Of a stretch of 14,140 nt of DNA, positions 6,732 to 13,508 are shown piece after piece. Numbering within the stretch: the stretch's first letter is position 1; every line of letters starts with the position of its first letter. The DNA is from an uncultured Eubacteriales bacterium (GTDB taxonomy: Bacteria > Bacillota_A > Clostridia > Oscillospirales > Oscillospiraceae): positions 1-14,140 of the forward strand of contig CATJRT010000285.1 in assembly GCA_949742895.1 (NCBI GenBank), in the 5' to 3' direction. The notes below the pieces were generated by a model. The model searched no databases and was not told where the DNA came from. It worked only from the letters and a program-made list of their open reading frames with translations. The position numbers and the translations under genes are program-made.

Positions 6732-7065
6732 ACTGTCCCTCCCAGGCGCTGCCGTCGGTCTCCTCCAGGGTCAGGCGGGTGACCAGCAGGCCGTCATTGT
6801 CGGCGGTGGGGACCACCTGCTGGATAAGGTAGAAGCGCTCCCCAATCCGGCACAGGTCCCTGGTGTCAATGCAGTCGTCCCTCCACAGCTCGATCAAGCG
6901 GCTGACCGTCTTTCCTGCCGCCGCCGCGGAGTAAAACCGGGTCACACCCACGGTCATTTCCCCGAAGGCCTGGCGGTTCTTCTCCTTCAGGCGGGGAGAG
7001 GCGGGGGGCGGCCCCGCACCCTCCTCTACCTGGTAGATTACAGCGATTCCCGCGTCATGAAGCAC
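6721..7065 (-). CDS. Head closure (head-tail adaptor) protein (114 aa)
   Basis: I choose GTG 7065-7063, giving a protein that starts MLHDAGIAVIYQVEEG and an 11-base overlap with the upstream gene, the same overlap seen at three other junctions; GAGGGGGG lies six bases before it. A TTG at 7095 is in frame but would give a 41-base overlap. Central features are FGEMTVGVTRFYSAAAAGKT (about 35-54 of the short form), a Leu-Ile-Glu-Leu strand and then LCRIGERFYLIQQVVPTADN, followed by DGLLVTRLTLEE. Val-Gly-Val-Thr-Arg-Phe/Tyr-x-x-Ala followed by an Arg-hydrophobic-Tyr-x-Ile strand and Asp-Gly-Leu-x-Val-Thr-x-Leu-x-Leu-Glu is a familiar head-closure pattern in Clostridia siphophages. It should seal the portal vertex after packaging. 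Confidence 0.8.
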   Translation of the reverse strand: MLHDAGIAVIYQVEEGAGPPPASPRLKEKNRQAFGEMTVGVTRFYSAAAAGKTVSRLIELWRDDCIDTRDLCRIGERFYLIQQVVPTADNDGLLVTRLTLEETDGSAWEGQYGD

Positions 7066-7351
7066 TGTTATCCCCCCTCGCCTGCTGGCTGACAATCAGG
7101 TCCAGCCGCATCCTCCGCAGATATTTCGGCTCCGCCTCGCCGGTGATCCGCTTGCGATACATCCAGGCGGCGGTGGCGATGACGGCCTGATACCAGTCCT
7201 CGCCATCCTCCTGGCGGGCTCCCTGCCGCTCCAGGCTGGCCTGGGCCGCCTGGAGCAGATGGAGCAAGTAAGTGTCTTCTCCGGGAAGTGGACATGTGCC
7301 GGCCCGCTGTAAATCCTGCCGGAGCAGCATCAACATAGATTTTTCATCCAC
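7055..7351 (-). CDS. Head-tail connector protein (98 aa)
   Basis: An all-helical protein that should dock under the portal as the first connector ring. The start is GTG 7351-7349, eight bases after GGAGG; the later ATG at codon 6 is too far from the site. It opens MDEKSMLMLLRQDLQRAG, followed by TYLLHLLQAAQASLERQGAR (27-46) and then DWYQAVIATAAWMYRKRITG, closing with PKYLRRMRLDLIVSQQ. Leu-Leu-x-x-Leu-x-x-Ala-x-x-x-Ile/Leu-x-x-x-Gly followed by a helix containing Ala-Ala-x-Met/Leu-Tyr and then Leu-x-Arg-x-hydrophobic-Leu is characteristic of gp6-like connectors. Its position, directly after the capsid gene and before head closure, agrees. Confidence 0.88.
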   Translation of the reverse strand: MDEKSMLMLLRQDLQRAGTCPLPGEDTYLLHLLQAAQASLERQGARQEDGEDWYQAVIATAAWMYRKRITGEAEPKYLRRMRLDLIVSQQARGDNSAS

Positions 7352-7354
7352 GGG

Positions 7355-7447
7355 CTATACCTCCCCGGGGCCCACCGCCTTCCGGCGGCTTCGCTTGCTG
7401 GTGGTTGTCCGCGTCCCTGTCTCCAGCGCGTCCAGGGACGCCGTTAA
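7355..7447 (-). other. Cryptic -1 reading frame after the capsid stop codon
   Basis: After the capsid TAA (7446-7444), the -1 frame is open for 30 more codons, beginning LTASLDALETGTRTTTSKRS and ending Gly-Glu-Val at TAG 7357-7355. There is no ATG, GTG or TTG in this frame between its upstream stop and here, so it has no ordinary start. It joins the capsid frame by a one-base back-slip on C-CCT at the last sense codon. Its final codons supply the GGAGG site of the connector gene. Possibly a capsid C-terminal extension, or a relic of one. Confidence 0.35.
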
Positions 7448-8850
7448 GGGGTCTCCGCGTTGGCCTTGTCGGGCGGGAAGGTCACAGAGGTGGTGGGGGC
7501 CTCGCCGTTAATGTTCATGATCCCGAAGGCCTCGCCGAACACAGGCATACCGTCATACCGGGCAGTGCCCTTAAAAACGGTCTGGTCCTCGATAAAACGG
7601 ACATGCTCGCTCTGGGCCAGCTGGGCTCCGGCCCGCTCCGCCAACAGATACAGGTCCAGGTAGCCAAAGGCAATGTCGCCGTCGGCCATAAAGTCCAGAG
7701 TAACAATGTTGCCGCCCACCACCGGCATGGTGTTATTCATCCCGGAGACAATCGCGCCGGCCGCGTTAATGACAAGGGCCTCAGCGGTAAGCGTGGCCTT
7801 GGTTGCCTCGTTCATAATCCAGACCTTAGTGCCCCGGGCATAGGTGCTCTTGGCCTTGCCGGACTGGAGAATCATTTCTCTGTAGAGCTCAGCGCCGCTT
7901 TTTCCGGTAATGATAATGACGTTGCTGGCGCTCAGGTCTTTCCAGGCGGGGGCGTTGCTTCCCCAGCTAGAGGGCTTAGCGGTCTGGACCAGCCGGGTCA
8001 CAAAGCCCAAGGGCATTTTTGTGCCGGTGCCGTAGACAATGGCCTTGTCCACCGCGTAACCGATAGCCTGGCCCAAGGCGTCCATGATCTCACTGCCCAG
8101 GTTCAGGTCGCTGTCTTCCAGGGTGGCATTACAGATGGCGATAAAACCGCCGACCTTATAGCCGTCCACCTCCACCTGGTTGAAAACAAGGTCCAGCTCA
8201 TTCAGGGTGGCGCACATCTCAGTCCAGATGGCCTCTGGGATAGCGCCCATAATGGTCTGCCTGGCCTTCCCGGGGACAGAGCGCAGCCGGACATAGGAAA
8301 TCAGCTTGCTGTACCTGGAGATGTTCTCCCGAATCAGGTCCAGGACCACGGTGGGAATGGTCAGCTCCGCGCCGGTAACGGCCCGTTTCTCCTTACCCAG
8401 GGTACGCACCCGCTGGAGGAATTCCTTCACATCCTCCCGGGCCAGAAAGGCGTCCCGCTGCTGGCAGTCCAGCCCGGCAAACCCTCTGCGTTTCATGCTC
8501 ATAATACTGTCATCCTTTCTCTCCCCGCCGGGGGCGGGGGTGTTGTCAGGCGCGGAGACGGGGGCCGCAGGCGGGGCCTGCTTGGCCTCTTCGGCGGCCA
8601 GGTCCTGCTCCAGCTGCTCCACCTCGCCGGCCAGCTTGGTTTTGCTTTCCTCGTGGGCCTGCTCGTCCTGCTCGAACTCGTTGACCAGGCCCTCCACGGC
8701 CGCCTTGTCCTCCTCGGTCTCGGCCTCGCCTATGGCGGTCTCCAGCTCAGCCTCCCGGGCCTGGAACTCGGCGTCCTTGGCCCGCAGGTCTTCCAGGGCC
8801 TTTTTCTTGTCGTCCAGCTGCTTTCTCAGCAGCAGCGCTTTCAGTGCCAT
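7444..8850 (-). CDS. Major capsid protein, HK97 fold with N-terminal scaffold (468 aa)
   Basis: This is the shell subunit. It starts at ATG 8850-8848, sharing one base with the protease stop (TAATG). Residues 10-92 are a highly charged coiled coil (LRKQLDDKKKALEDLRAKDA onward), the delta/scaffold domain that the prohead protease removes in HK97-type heads. A Pro/Ala linker (93-108) follows. The mature domain begins somewhere between about 110 and 160; the exact cleavage site cannot be read. The HK97 fold is marked by TIPTVVLDLIRENI (164-177), then LRSVPGK, then EMCATLNELDLVFNQVEVDG, with its N-arm/E-loop features, and near the end by DGDIAFGYLDLYLLAERAGA and FKGTARYDGMPVFGEAFGIM, the usual closing P-domain strands. 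Phage HK97-type crosslinking residues were not identified. A cryptic -1 frame continues past the stop. Confidence 0.95.
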   Translation of the reverse strand: MALKALLLRKQLDDKKKALEDLRAKDAEFQAREAELETAIGEAETEEDKAAVEGLVNEFEQDEQAHEESKTKLAGEVEQLEQDLAAEEAKQAPPAAPVSAPDNTPAPGGERKDDSIMSMKRRGFAGLDCQQRDAFLAREDVKEFLQRVRTLGKEKRAVTGAELTIPTVVLDLIRENISRYSKLISYVRLRSVPGKARQTIMGAIPEAIWTEMCATLNELDLVFNQVEVDGYKVGGFIAICNATLEDSDLNLGSEIMDALGQAIGYAVDKAIVYGTGTKMPLGFVTRLVQTAKPSSWGSNAPAWKDLSASNVIIITGKSGAELYREMILQSGKAKSTYARGTKVWIMNEATKATLTAEALVINAAGAIVSGMNNTMPVVGGNIVTLDFMADGDIAFGYLDLYLLAERAGAQLAQSEHVRFIEDQTVFKGTARYDGMPVFGEAFGIMNINGEAPTTSVTFPPDKANAETP

Positions 8851-9428
8851 TACGTCGCACTTCCTTTCAGTCGATTTTTCATAGTCTCCCTCCAGGCCTG
8901 ACCGGCCCGTCGCTTAATCTCCTCCGCCTGGGCGCTGCGGGCGGCCACGGCGGTCTGCTCATAGGCCGGGAAGGTGGCCACCGTCACCTCATACAGGACG
9001 CTGATCTCCTTAATGGTCCAGTGGGCAGAGCCGTCGGCATTGACGCTTGTCTCCTCTTTCCCAATGTCGAATCCAAAGGAGCACTGATCCACGTCCCCCC
9101 TCTGTACCCGGTGGTACAGGTTCATGGCGTCGCTGTCCTCCCGGTTGATCCGCACCCGGCCCCAAAGGCCGTGTCCGTCCTCCCGAAGCTCCAGCGTTCC
9201 GGCTTTTGTGCGGCCTAAAACAAGGGTGGTATCGTGGTTAGTCAGCGCCCTGATATCACCGCCCATTGCGCCGGCAAAGGCCCCTGGCGCAATGCTTTCT
9301 GTAGCGCCGGGCCAAAGCTCGTAGATGCTGTTAAATACCGCGAAATAGCCCTCTATGTACAGCTCACCGTTTTCCTCCGCCGCCCGATACTGGGTGGGAC
9401 GGCTGGCCATCGTCCTCCTATCCATCAT
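8850..9428 (-). CDS. HK97-family prohead protease (192 aa)
   Basis: This serine protease cleaves the scaffold part of the capsid protein and other head proteins during maturation. I choose ATG 9428-9426, with GGAGG five bases before it and an 11-base overlap with the portal gene; ATG 9425 is an equal alternative, and the in-frame GTG 9434 overlaps the ribosome binding site itself. Family features: ENGELYIEGYFAVFNSIYEL (about 19-38), SIAPGAFAGAM (45-55), then LTNHD, whose His (about residue 65) is the expected catalytic base, and QCSFGFDI, whose Ser (about 117) is the expected nucleophile. EVTVATFPAYEQTAVAAR (146-163) matches the usual strand, Pro-Ala-Tyr and Ala turn near the C-terminus. The order portal, protease, capsid is standard for this head type. 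Confidence 0.93.
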   Translation of the reverse strand: MMDRRTMASRPTQYRAAEENGELYIEGYFAVFNSIYELWPGATESIAPGAFAGAMGGDIRALTNHDTTLVLGRTKAGTLELREDGHGLWGRVRINREDSDAMNLYHRVQRGDVDQCSFGFDIGKEETSVNADGSAHWTIKEISVLYEVTVATFPAYEQTAVAARSAQAEEIKRRAGQAWRETMKNRLKGSAT

Positions 9429-10647
9429 TTTCACCTCCCAACCCGTTCAATTTCTCCTGGTTTTTCTTCTGCTGGTTCAGCTTCAGCTGGTCGCCGATCA
9501 TTCTGGCCGGGATGAAGTTCTCCAGGATAACCAGCTCATCCAGGCCAGTCTTGGGCCCTTGCCCAATCCAGTCCCGGACCTCGTTGCCGGTCATAATCCC
9601 CCGGACATACAGCTCGCTGCCGATGGACGCCAGGTTCTGCACGTCGTAGGCATACAGCGCCCAGGGATTCATCCGGATAAAGAGATCCTCGCTAATAAGC
9701 AGCTTCCGGGTCAGCTCCTGCTCCAGCCCCTTTACCAAGGGCAAAACCGTGGTGTTAATGAAGGAGTTCCACTCCTCCCGGTTGAAAGCCCCCACCCCCA
9801 CCACATAGGGGGGCACGCCCAGGATGGCCGCTACCGTCCGCTTGTCCAGGGAGACAGAATCGTTGATTGCCAGGTCATTGAGGGTAAGCGGCTTAACCTG
9901 GATGACCTCCATCCCATCGGTGGGAATAATCATGGGCTTTCCCGGCTCATCCGTCCCAAAGCCCCGCAGATAGTTCTCCCGGCCCTCAGGGGTGCGCAGC
10001 TCCTCCGCCCAGGAGTCCACCTTGACAATCACGCTGGGCTTCCACTTGTCCTCCAGAAATCCCCTCTTGGTGGTAGCCGCCTGCTTCAGGTTGGCCGCCA
10101 CATCCTTCAGCGCCACCCGCAGCCCCATGCCCCTCCAGGGCTGGTCCGGGTCCGGGTTAAGGATGAAATGGAGCAGCTGGCCGGGGTCGTGGTCCTGACC
10201 GTCAATCCGGATGCGGTAGCCATAGCCGCCATCTGAGGCGAAGGACACCCGGCTGGGCGGGACGGGCACCAGGTCCTCCAGATACCCCCCGCTGGTCTTG
10301 GGGATCACCACTGCGTTTCCGTCTCCGTACAGAAGCAGCGTCCGCACAATCCAGCTCATCAGGGACATGCGGGTCATGTACTTGTTGGGCTCAATGTCCA
10401 GCTTGCGGGACAGGGCGTTTTTAATCCGTATGTCGCCGCCGTCGGAGTTTGCCATTAGATGGATGGTCATGGAGCCGATCAGCCCAGCCAGCTTGTTTAC
10501 GGCCATCAGTACCTCGGGATTCTCACTCAGCCGGGTGTAGCCGGAAATACACAGGGTATCATAGGCCGCGTCGGTCAGCAGCCAGGCGGCAGACCGACGG
10601 TCAGCGTCCCTGATCTGGTTGCCGCGATTTTTTCTTTTCTTGCTCAT
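9418..10647 (-). CDS. Portal protein, HK97 family (409 aa)
   Basis: The dodecameric portal is the DNA entry and exit ring and docks with the terminase. I choose ATG 10647-10645, which shares bases with the terminase stop (TAATG); ATG 10659-10657, four codons earlier, is possible but has no well-spaced ribosome binding site. Family features: PEVLMAVNKLAGLIGSMTIH near residues 44-63, SLMSWIVRTLLLYGDGNAVV (about 94-113), LEDLVPVPPSRVSF, HDPGQLLHFILNPDPDQPWR, SVSLDKRTVAAILGVPPYVV and NREEWNSFINTTVLPLVKGL. The Leu-Leu-Tyr-Gly-x-Gly-Asn-Ala and Ala-x-Ile-hydrophobic-Gly-Val-Pro-Pro motifs are typical of HK97-type portals. The C-terminal region includes RGIMTGNEVRDWIG and ends in a Gln/Lys/Asn-rich tail. 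Length is near the family norm. Confidence 0.93.
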   Translation of the reverse strand: MSKKRKNRGNQIRDADRRSAAWLLTDAAYDTLCISGYTRLSENPEVLMAVNKLAGLIGSMTIHLMANSDGGDIRIKNALSRKLDIEPNKYMTRMSLMSWIVRTLLLYGDGNAVVIPKTSGGYLEDLVPVPPSRVSFASDGGYGYRIRIDGQDHDPGQLLHFILNPDPDQPWRGMGLRVALKDVAANLKQAATTKRGFLEDKWKPSVIVKVDSWAEELRTPEGRENYLRGFGTDEPGKPMIIPTDGMEVIQVKPLTLNDLAINDSVSLDKRTVAAILGVPPYVVGVGAFNREEWNSFINTTVLPLVKGLEQELTRKLLISEDLFIRMNPWALYAYDVQNLASIGSELYVRGIMTGNEVRDWIGQGPKTGLDELVILENFIPARMIGDQLKLNQQKKNQEKLNGLGGENDG

Positions 10648-12416
10648 TACCGTTTCCATCCCTTCGACTTCTCTTCCCGCTCCAGGTCCTCCAGCATACG
10701 CACCGCCGCGAAGACGGCGGCGTCAAAGATGTCAATGCGGGTATTATCCTCAATCTTTTCGTATTGCATCATGTCGTCGGTCTTCTCAATAGCGTGGACG
10801 TTCTGGACGCAATATTCAAAGGCGTCTGAGTGGAGATAATACAGGCATCCGGCTTTTGCCTTCTGCTCAATCCGGCGGAAGCCCTGAGATTTCTTCCAGA
10901 AATACTGAGGCTGATCCACCACCTTGAACTGAGCTTTTTTCATCCCCACCACATACTCTGCGCAGAATTTCCGGTCGTGGCCAATTTCCTTAATCTTAAA
11001 TCCGCTGTGGCGCTTCTCCTTGAACCAGTTGACCACATCCATGTGGTTAACCACCGGAGAGTTGCACATATCCAGCCAGCCGTCCTCTTTCCAGCCGAAC
11101 AGGGGGATGTTGTCCTCATCCGCTTTGATGTGGGCGGCCACCACGGGGAACCAGGCGTGGGGAATGATGATATCCACATCTACGATTTCGCCGTCCTCCC
11201 GCTTGTACCCTTCCAGGGTGCCGTACAGGGCCGCCGCCGTCAGGTCGTGGAGCTTGGACAGGTCGGCGCCGCCGTACCAGCGGATAGGCAGTTTTTTCAA
11301 ATCTTCCAGCGTCCAGTGATACCGCCGGTCGCTGGCCCGGAACTCCTCAATCTTAAAGTAGGCCTTCATGGCCGCTACATAGACATTTAGCGACTTTGCA
11401 AAAAACTCCTTGCGCATCTGAGGATCGTTTTGGGCCTGAATCGCCTCCGCAAGGATGTCCTCAGGTCGGATGGTCACCCCATAGCTGGGATTGGCCATCT
11501 CCAGTATCTCGGGGTTGGTAAAATCCACATCCCCGGTATCCGGGTCCTGAGGAGCGCAGGCCATAAAAATAAACAGCTGCTCATCTGTGTTAGTCCCGTC
11601 CAGCACCGCCCGGCAGTATTTCAGCCGCCTGTAAAAGTAGCTGTTCATCCGGTCGCCGGCGGTGGAGATGGCGATCATCAGCCGGTTGGAGTAGGCCTTC
11701 ATAGCGTCCAGAATAATCTTGTACTGTTTGGGGGATTTGTAGGCGTGGACCTCATCGGCAATCCCGATATTGCAGTTGAGGGAATCCTGTGCGTCCGGAT
11801 TGGCCGCCAGGGCCTGGATAAAAATACTGCCGTCCCCGATAGTGCCGGAAATGCTGTGCTCCTGGTTGTTGTCAATCACCCGGAAGTTTTGCTTTTCGCC
11901 CATCTCCTCCAGGTTGAAGTTAATAAAATTGAAGCTCTCCAGGGCCTGCTTCAGGGCCGCGCCCACGATGTAACACTTGCTGCCGCTGCGCCGGTTGAGC
12001 AGGGACAGGGACCAGGCCAGAGCCGCAGTAAAGGTGGTCTTCACGTTCTTCCGGGGGATGTAGATCACGGCCTCATGGAAACGCCTGATTTTGGTGCCAG
12101 CATTACGGAACCCAACCAGGTTGTAAATAATGAACTTGTGGAAGGGCTGGAGGAAAAAGGGCTTTCCCCGCATAGGCGTCCCGTCCAGAGCCTCCCCCTG
12201 GGCATGTACGAAGGTTTTCTCGATGATCCGGATGCAAAACTCCGCATCAGTGGGGTCGAAGTCCCAGCGAGGATCATCCAGGTCCCGGAGGAACCGCTCA
12301 CAGGCCTGTTTGGTCTCCTTGCAGGCCAGTTTGCGCCCCTCCACGATGGAATTTACATACTCCATCACCTCCGCCTGGTTCTGGAACTTGGGCGGTGCGG
12401 TCTTCTTACGGGCCAC
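10647..12416 (-). CDS. terL: Terminase large subunit (589 aa)
   Basis: The motor ATPase and nuclease that fills the head with DNA. The start is GTG 12416-12414 with AGGAGG nine bases upstream and an 11-base overlap with terS. The ATPase domain shows a variant Walker [10 protein letters not shown] (120-128), Walker B IGIADE (217-222) with catalytic Glu 222, and a coupling motif AISTAGD (249-255). The nuclease domain has [10 protein letters not shown] (382-391, Asp 385), EIGHDRKF (477-484, Asp 481) and DIFDAA (562-567), the acidic residues expected for an RNase H-like metal site. In Walker A the usual Gly of Lys-Asn-Gly-Lys is Val; I recall this variant in related Clostridia phages, so the enzyme is probably active. 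The segment [18 protein letters not shown] upstream of Walker A is the adenine-binding Q region. Length is typical of this terminase group. Confidence 0.96.
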   Translation of the reverse strand: MARKKTAPPKFQNQAEVMEYVNSIVEGRKLACKETKQACERFLRDLDDPRWDFDPTDAEFCIRIIEKTFVHAQGEALDGTPMRGKPFFLQPFHKFIIYNLVGFRNAGTKIRRFHEAVIYIPRKNVKTTFTAALAWSLSLLNRRSGSKCYIVGAALKQALESFNFINFNLEEMGEKQNFRVIDNNQEHSISGTIGDGSIFIQALAANPDAQDSLNCNIGIADEVHAYKSPKQYKIILDAMKAYSNRLMIAISTAGDRMNSYFYRRLKYCRAVLDGTNTDEQLFIFMACAPQDPDTGDVDFTNPEILEMANPSYGVTIRPEDILAEAIQAQNDPQMRKEFFAKSLNVYVAAMKAYFKIEEFRASDRRYHWTLEDLKKLPIRWYGGADLSKLHDLTAAALYGTLEGYKREDGEIVDVDIIIPHAWFPVVAAHIKADEDNIPLFGWKEDGWLDMCNSPVVNHMDVVNWFKEKRHSGFKIKEIGHDRKFCAEYVVGMKKAQFKVVDQPQYFWKKSQGFRRIEQKAKAGCLYYLHSDAFEYCVQNVHAIEKTDDMMQYEKIEDNTRIDIFDAAVFAAVRMLEDLEREEKSKGWKR

Positions 12417-12765
12417 CGCGCAGCGCCTCCTCCAGTTTGGACTTCTTGCCCGGCGGCGGGAGCTTGCTGTCCCGCTCCGCCTTGGGGTTGAGGCACAGCC
12501 GGTCAGAATAGGCCAGGATGTCCCGGCGGACGGCCTCAATGGTGTTGACCAGGGGGGATTTCTTTTCCCCTCCGTCGCTGGTAGGCACAGCGTACTCGTA
12601 GCCGCTGCCGGTGTCGTAGGCCTTCATGAGCCGGTGATACTGCTCCCACAGTCCGGCGTAAATGTCGATGAGCCGGTCATATTCCGGGCGGTAAACCCCC
12701 AGTTTTTTCATGTCGTTTACGGTCTGACTTTTAATCGTCGCCTTAGTAGTAGCCGGAGCCGCCAT
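12406..12765 (-). CDS. terS: Terminase small subunit, P27 family (119 aa)
   Basis: The DNA-recognition subunit of the packaging motor. The start is ATG 12765-12763, preceded by GAGGTGAGGAG; a GTG at 12777 is in frame but overlaps that site. It opens [20 protein letters not shown], continues with [20 protein letters not shown] (about 22-41) and [20 protein letters not shown], then [20 protein letters not shown] and [12 protein letters not shown]. The Pro-Leu-x-x-x-hydrophobic helix followed by Leu-x-Leu-Asn/Thr-Pro-x-Ala-Arg/Glu-Arg is the P27-family C-terminal signature. This family usually pairs with HNH-encoding cos-type phages, as here. The sequence just upstream contains a palindrome that could be its binding site. 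Confidence 0.92.
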   Translation of the reverse strand: MAAPATTKATIKSQTVNDMKKLGVYRPEYDRLIDIYAGLWEQYHRLMKAYDTGSGYEYAVPTSDGGEKKSPLVNTIEAVRRDILAYSDRLCLNPKAERDSKLPPPGKKSKLEEALRGGP

Positions 12766-12847
12766 TTCGCTCCTCACCTCCCCGCCAAAAAAGTTCCCAG
12801 CCCTCGCTCTATTGGAAAGAGTTGCCCTCGCCGGTCCCCAGGGGGTA
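12766..12847. other. HNH-terS intergenic region, candidate cos region
   Basis: About 80 bp without a gene between the HNH stop and the terS start. It holds the left half of a 12-bp-arm palindrome, GC-rich runs (CCCCAGGGG at 12836-12844) and the terS ribosome binding site. In cos phages with an HNH gene, the cohesive-end site often lies in this interval. I see no promoter or hairpin-plus-T-tract terminator here. Confidence 0.4.
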
Positions 12848-12863
12848 CTAAAGTACCCCCTGG
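12838..12863. repeat. Palindrome with 12-bp arms around the HNH stop codon
   Basis: Perfect inverted repeat: CCAGGGGGTACT at 12838-12849, AA centre, AGTACCCCCTGG at 12852-12863. The minus strand carries the HNH stop codon (TAG, 12850-12848) in the centre. No T-tract follows on either strand, so it is not a standard terminator. Candidate binding or nicking element for terminase or HNH, or an mRNA hairpin controlling terS. Confidence 0.9.
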
Positions 12864-13138
12864 AGGGTGGGGGGGGTAGTCCTGCGGCGCCACGACTCCC
12901 CCAACTCAGTCAGCTGATTTGTTTCCCGGTCGTGCATGGCGTTGTGCGCCGACGCGCTCAGCGCAATCAGGTTCCACTCACACCAGGCATACTCAGGATA
13001 CAATTCAGCCGGCCAAATGTGATGCACTACAGTTGCTTCCACTCTGCGGCCATACCGGGCATTCTCTCGGCACAAATATCCGTCTCGGCGGAGTATACGA
13101 TCCCGCAGCCGCCACCATCTTGCTGACTTATAATCCAT
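12848..13138 (-). CDS. HNH endonuclease of the packaging module (96 aa)
   Basis: A small HNH nuclease next to terminase; in HK97 and related cos phages such proteins stimulate terminase cleavage and are needed for packaging. The start is ATG 13138-13136 with GGAGG six bases upstream. It opens MDYKSARWWRLRDRILRRDG, then YLCRENARYG. The catalytic core is VEATVVHHIWP (33-43, His 39/40), EWNLIALS (Asn 56) and AHNAMH (His 65, His 69). The zinc-binding cysteines typical of phage HNH proteins are mostly absent: Cys 23 is kept, but its partner is Asn 26, and the second pair is Ser 61 and Ala 64. I recall related Clostridia proteins with the same loss, so a zinc-free fold is likely rather than decay. 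The last codons include a C8 run and reach into a palindrome. After it comes terS. Confidence 0.93.
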   Translation of the reverse strand: MDYKSARWWRLRDRILRRDGYLCRENARYGRRVEATVVHHIWPAELYPEYAWCEWNLIALSASAHNAMHDRETNQLTELGESWRRRTTPPTLQGVL

Positions 13139-13193
13139 GTTAGTCCTCCATCCTACACAAGCGCTTTGATCCGTCTGGGCTATCACCTCCAGG
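13139..13193 (-). other. Short leader between terminator and HNH gene
   Basis: About 55 bp between the end of the T-tract and the HNH start. It holds the HNH ribosome binding site (GGAGG) and, further up, an unused-looking GGAGGTGATA. I see no convincing -35/-10 pair on the minus strand, which leaves it open how HNH and the genes after it are transcribed. Confidence 0.4.
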
Positions 13194-13253
13194 CAAAACA
13201 AAAACGCCAGAGCCACGATCCAACCGTTTGGTTGGTCATGGGCTCTGGCGCTC
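13194..13253 (-). terminator. Rho-independent terminator before the packaging genes
   Basis: On the minus strand, CGCCAGAGCC (13250-13241) pairs perfectly with GGCTCTGGCG (13214-13205) and is followed at once by TTTTTGTTTTG (13204-13194). The loop contains a second hairpin, CCAACC with GGTTGG (13235-13230 and 13225-13220). The stop codon of the zinc-ribbon gene (13238-13236) lies in the loop region and the 5' arm is in its last codons. Confidence 0.88.
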
Positions 13254-13445
13254 TACGCTCTGGCCTCTGTCGATATTCAAAATCATTTCGCTCCGGCATG
13301 TCCGGCAGTATACTAGCAAGTTCCGCGCTATGGTCTTAGGCAAAACTCGGATTAGATGGTGGTTCCGTTTGCAGACCGGGCAGGTAACCCATCCGTCCTT
13401 TACGATTAGTTTACCACACTGTGGCACAGTTTGCAACCTTTCCAT
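13236..13445 (-). CDS. Cysteine-rich KTR-like zinc-ribbon protein (69 aa)
   Basis: The start is ATG 13445-13443, seven bases after AAGGAG. The protein opens MERLQTVPQCGKLIVKDGWV and has two Cys pairs, CPVC (residues 22-25) and CRTC (47-50), a four-Cys zinc ribbon, followed by SEMILNIDRG. The layout Cys-Pro-x-Cys, about 20 residues, Tyr-Cys-x-x-Cys, then Ile-Leu-Asn-Ile is that of the Cys-rich KTR proteins and Com-like zinc fingers of Gram-positive phages, although the literal Lys-Thr-Arg is not present here. Com of phage Mu is a translational regulator, but no such role is shown for this one. The C-terminal codons contain a near-repeat (GGCCAGAGCG, then CGCCAGAGCC), the second copy forming the 5' arm of a terminator. 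Function is unassigned. Confidence 0.85.
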   Translation of the reverse strand: MERLQTVPQCGKLIVKDGWVTCPVCKRNHHLIRVLPKTIARNLLVYCRTCRSEMILNIDRGQSVERQSP

Positions 13446-13460
13446 GGAAGTTCTCCTTAA

Positions 13461-13500
13461 TAATTACAGATAATATACTTACCCCCAAGACCGAAAAGAA
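13461..13500 (-). promoter_or_regulatory. Weak promoter candidate upstream of the zinc-ribbon gene
   Basis: The gap 13508-13446 is clearly richer in A and T than its surroundings. It contains TATATTAT (13477-13470), which could be a -10 element (TATTAT, 13475-13470), but the best -35 at 16 bp spacing is only TTTTCG. An alternative pair, TTGGGG (13488-13483) and TAATTA (13466-13461), would place the transcript start on the ribosome binding site. Suggestive only. Confidence 0.25.
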
Positions 13501-13508
13501 TAGAAAAG

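Noticed and set aside
7066..7095. Longer head-closure protein from TTG at 7095
   Set aside because: It would overlap the connector gene by 41 bases and lacks a good ribosome binding site, while GTG 7065 has a purine-rich site six bases upstream.
7405..8901. Long plus-strand open frame opposite the major capsid gene
   Set aside because: Its translation is repetitive and low in recognisable motifs, and the minus strand here encodes a clear HK97-type capsid protein. High GC with few stops in the opposite strand explains it. The long plus-strand frames at 1495-2736, 9355-10236 and 11430-12491 are rejected for the same reason.
12417..12539. Longer large terminase from upstream in-frame codons
   Set aside because: The extra 41 residues are only the terS coding region read in another frame (rich in Arg and Ser), whereas GTG 12416 has AGGAGG at proper spacing.
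12838..12863. Palindrome as a Rho-independent terminator
   Set aside because: No T-tract follows on the minus strand (the next bases are GGGACCGG), and terS follows directly, so termination here makes little sense.
12861..12879. G-rich plus-strand stretch as a G-quadruplex
   Set aside because: It has GG, GGG and a G8 run but not four well-separated runs of three; the run is explained by Pro/Thr codons at the end of the HNH gene. It is at most a slippage-prone tract.
13139..13216. Longer HNH protein from GTG at 13216
   Set aside because: The extra 26 codons would be encoded by the terminator arm and its T-tract; ATG 13138 has a well-placed GGAGG.
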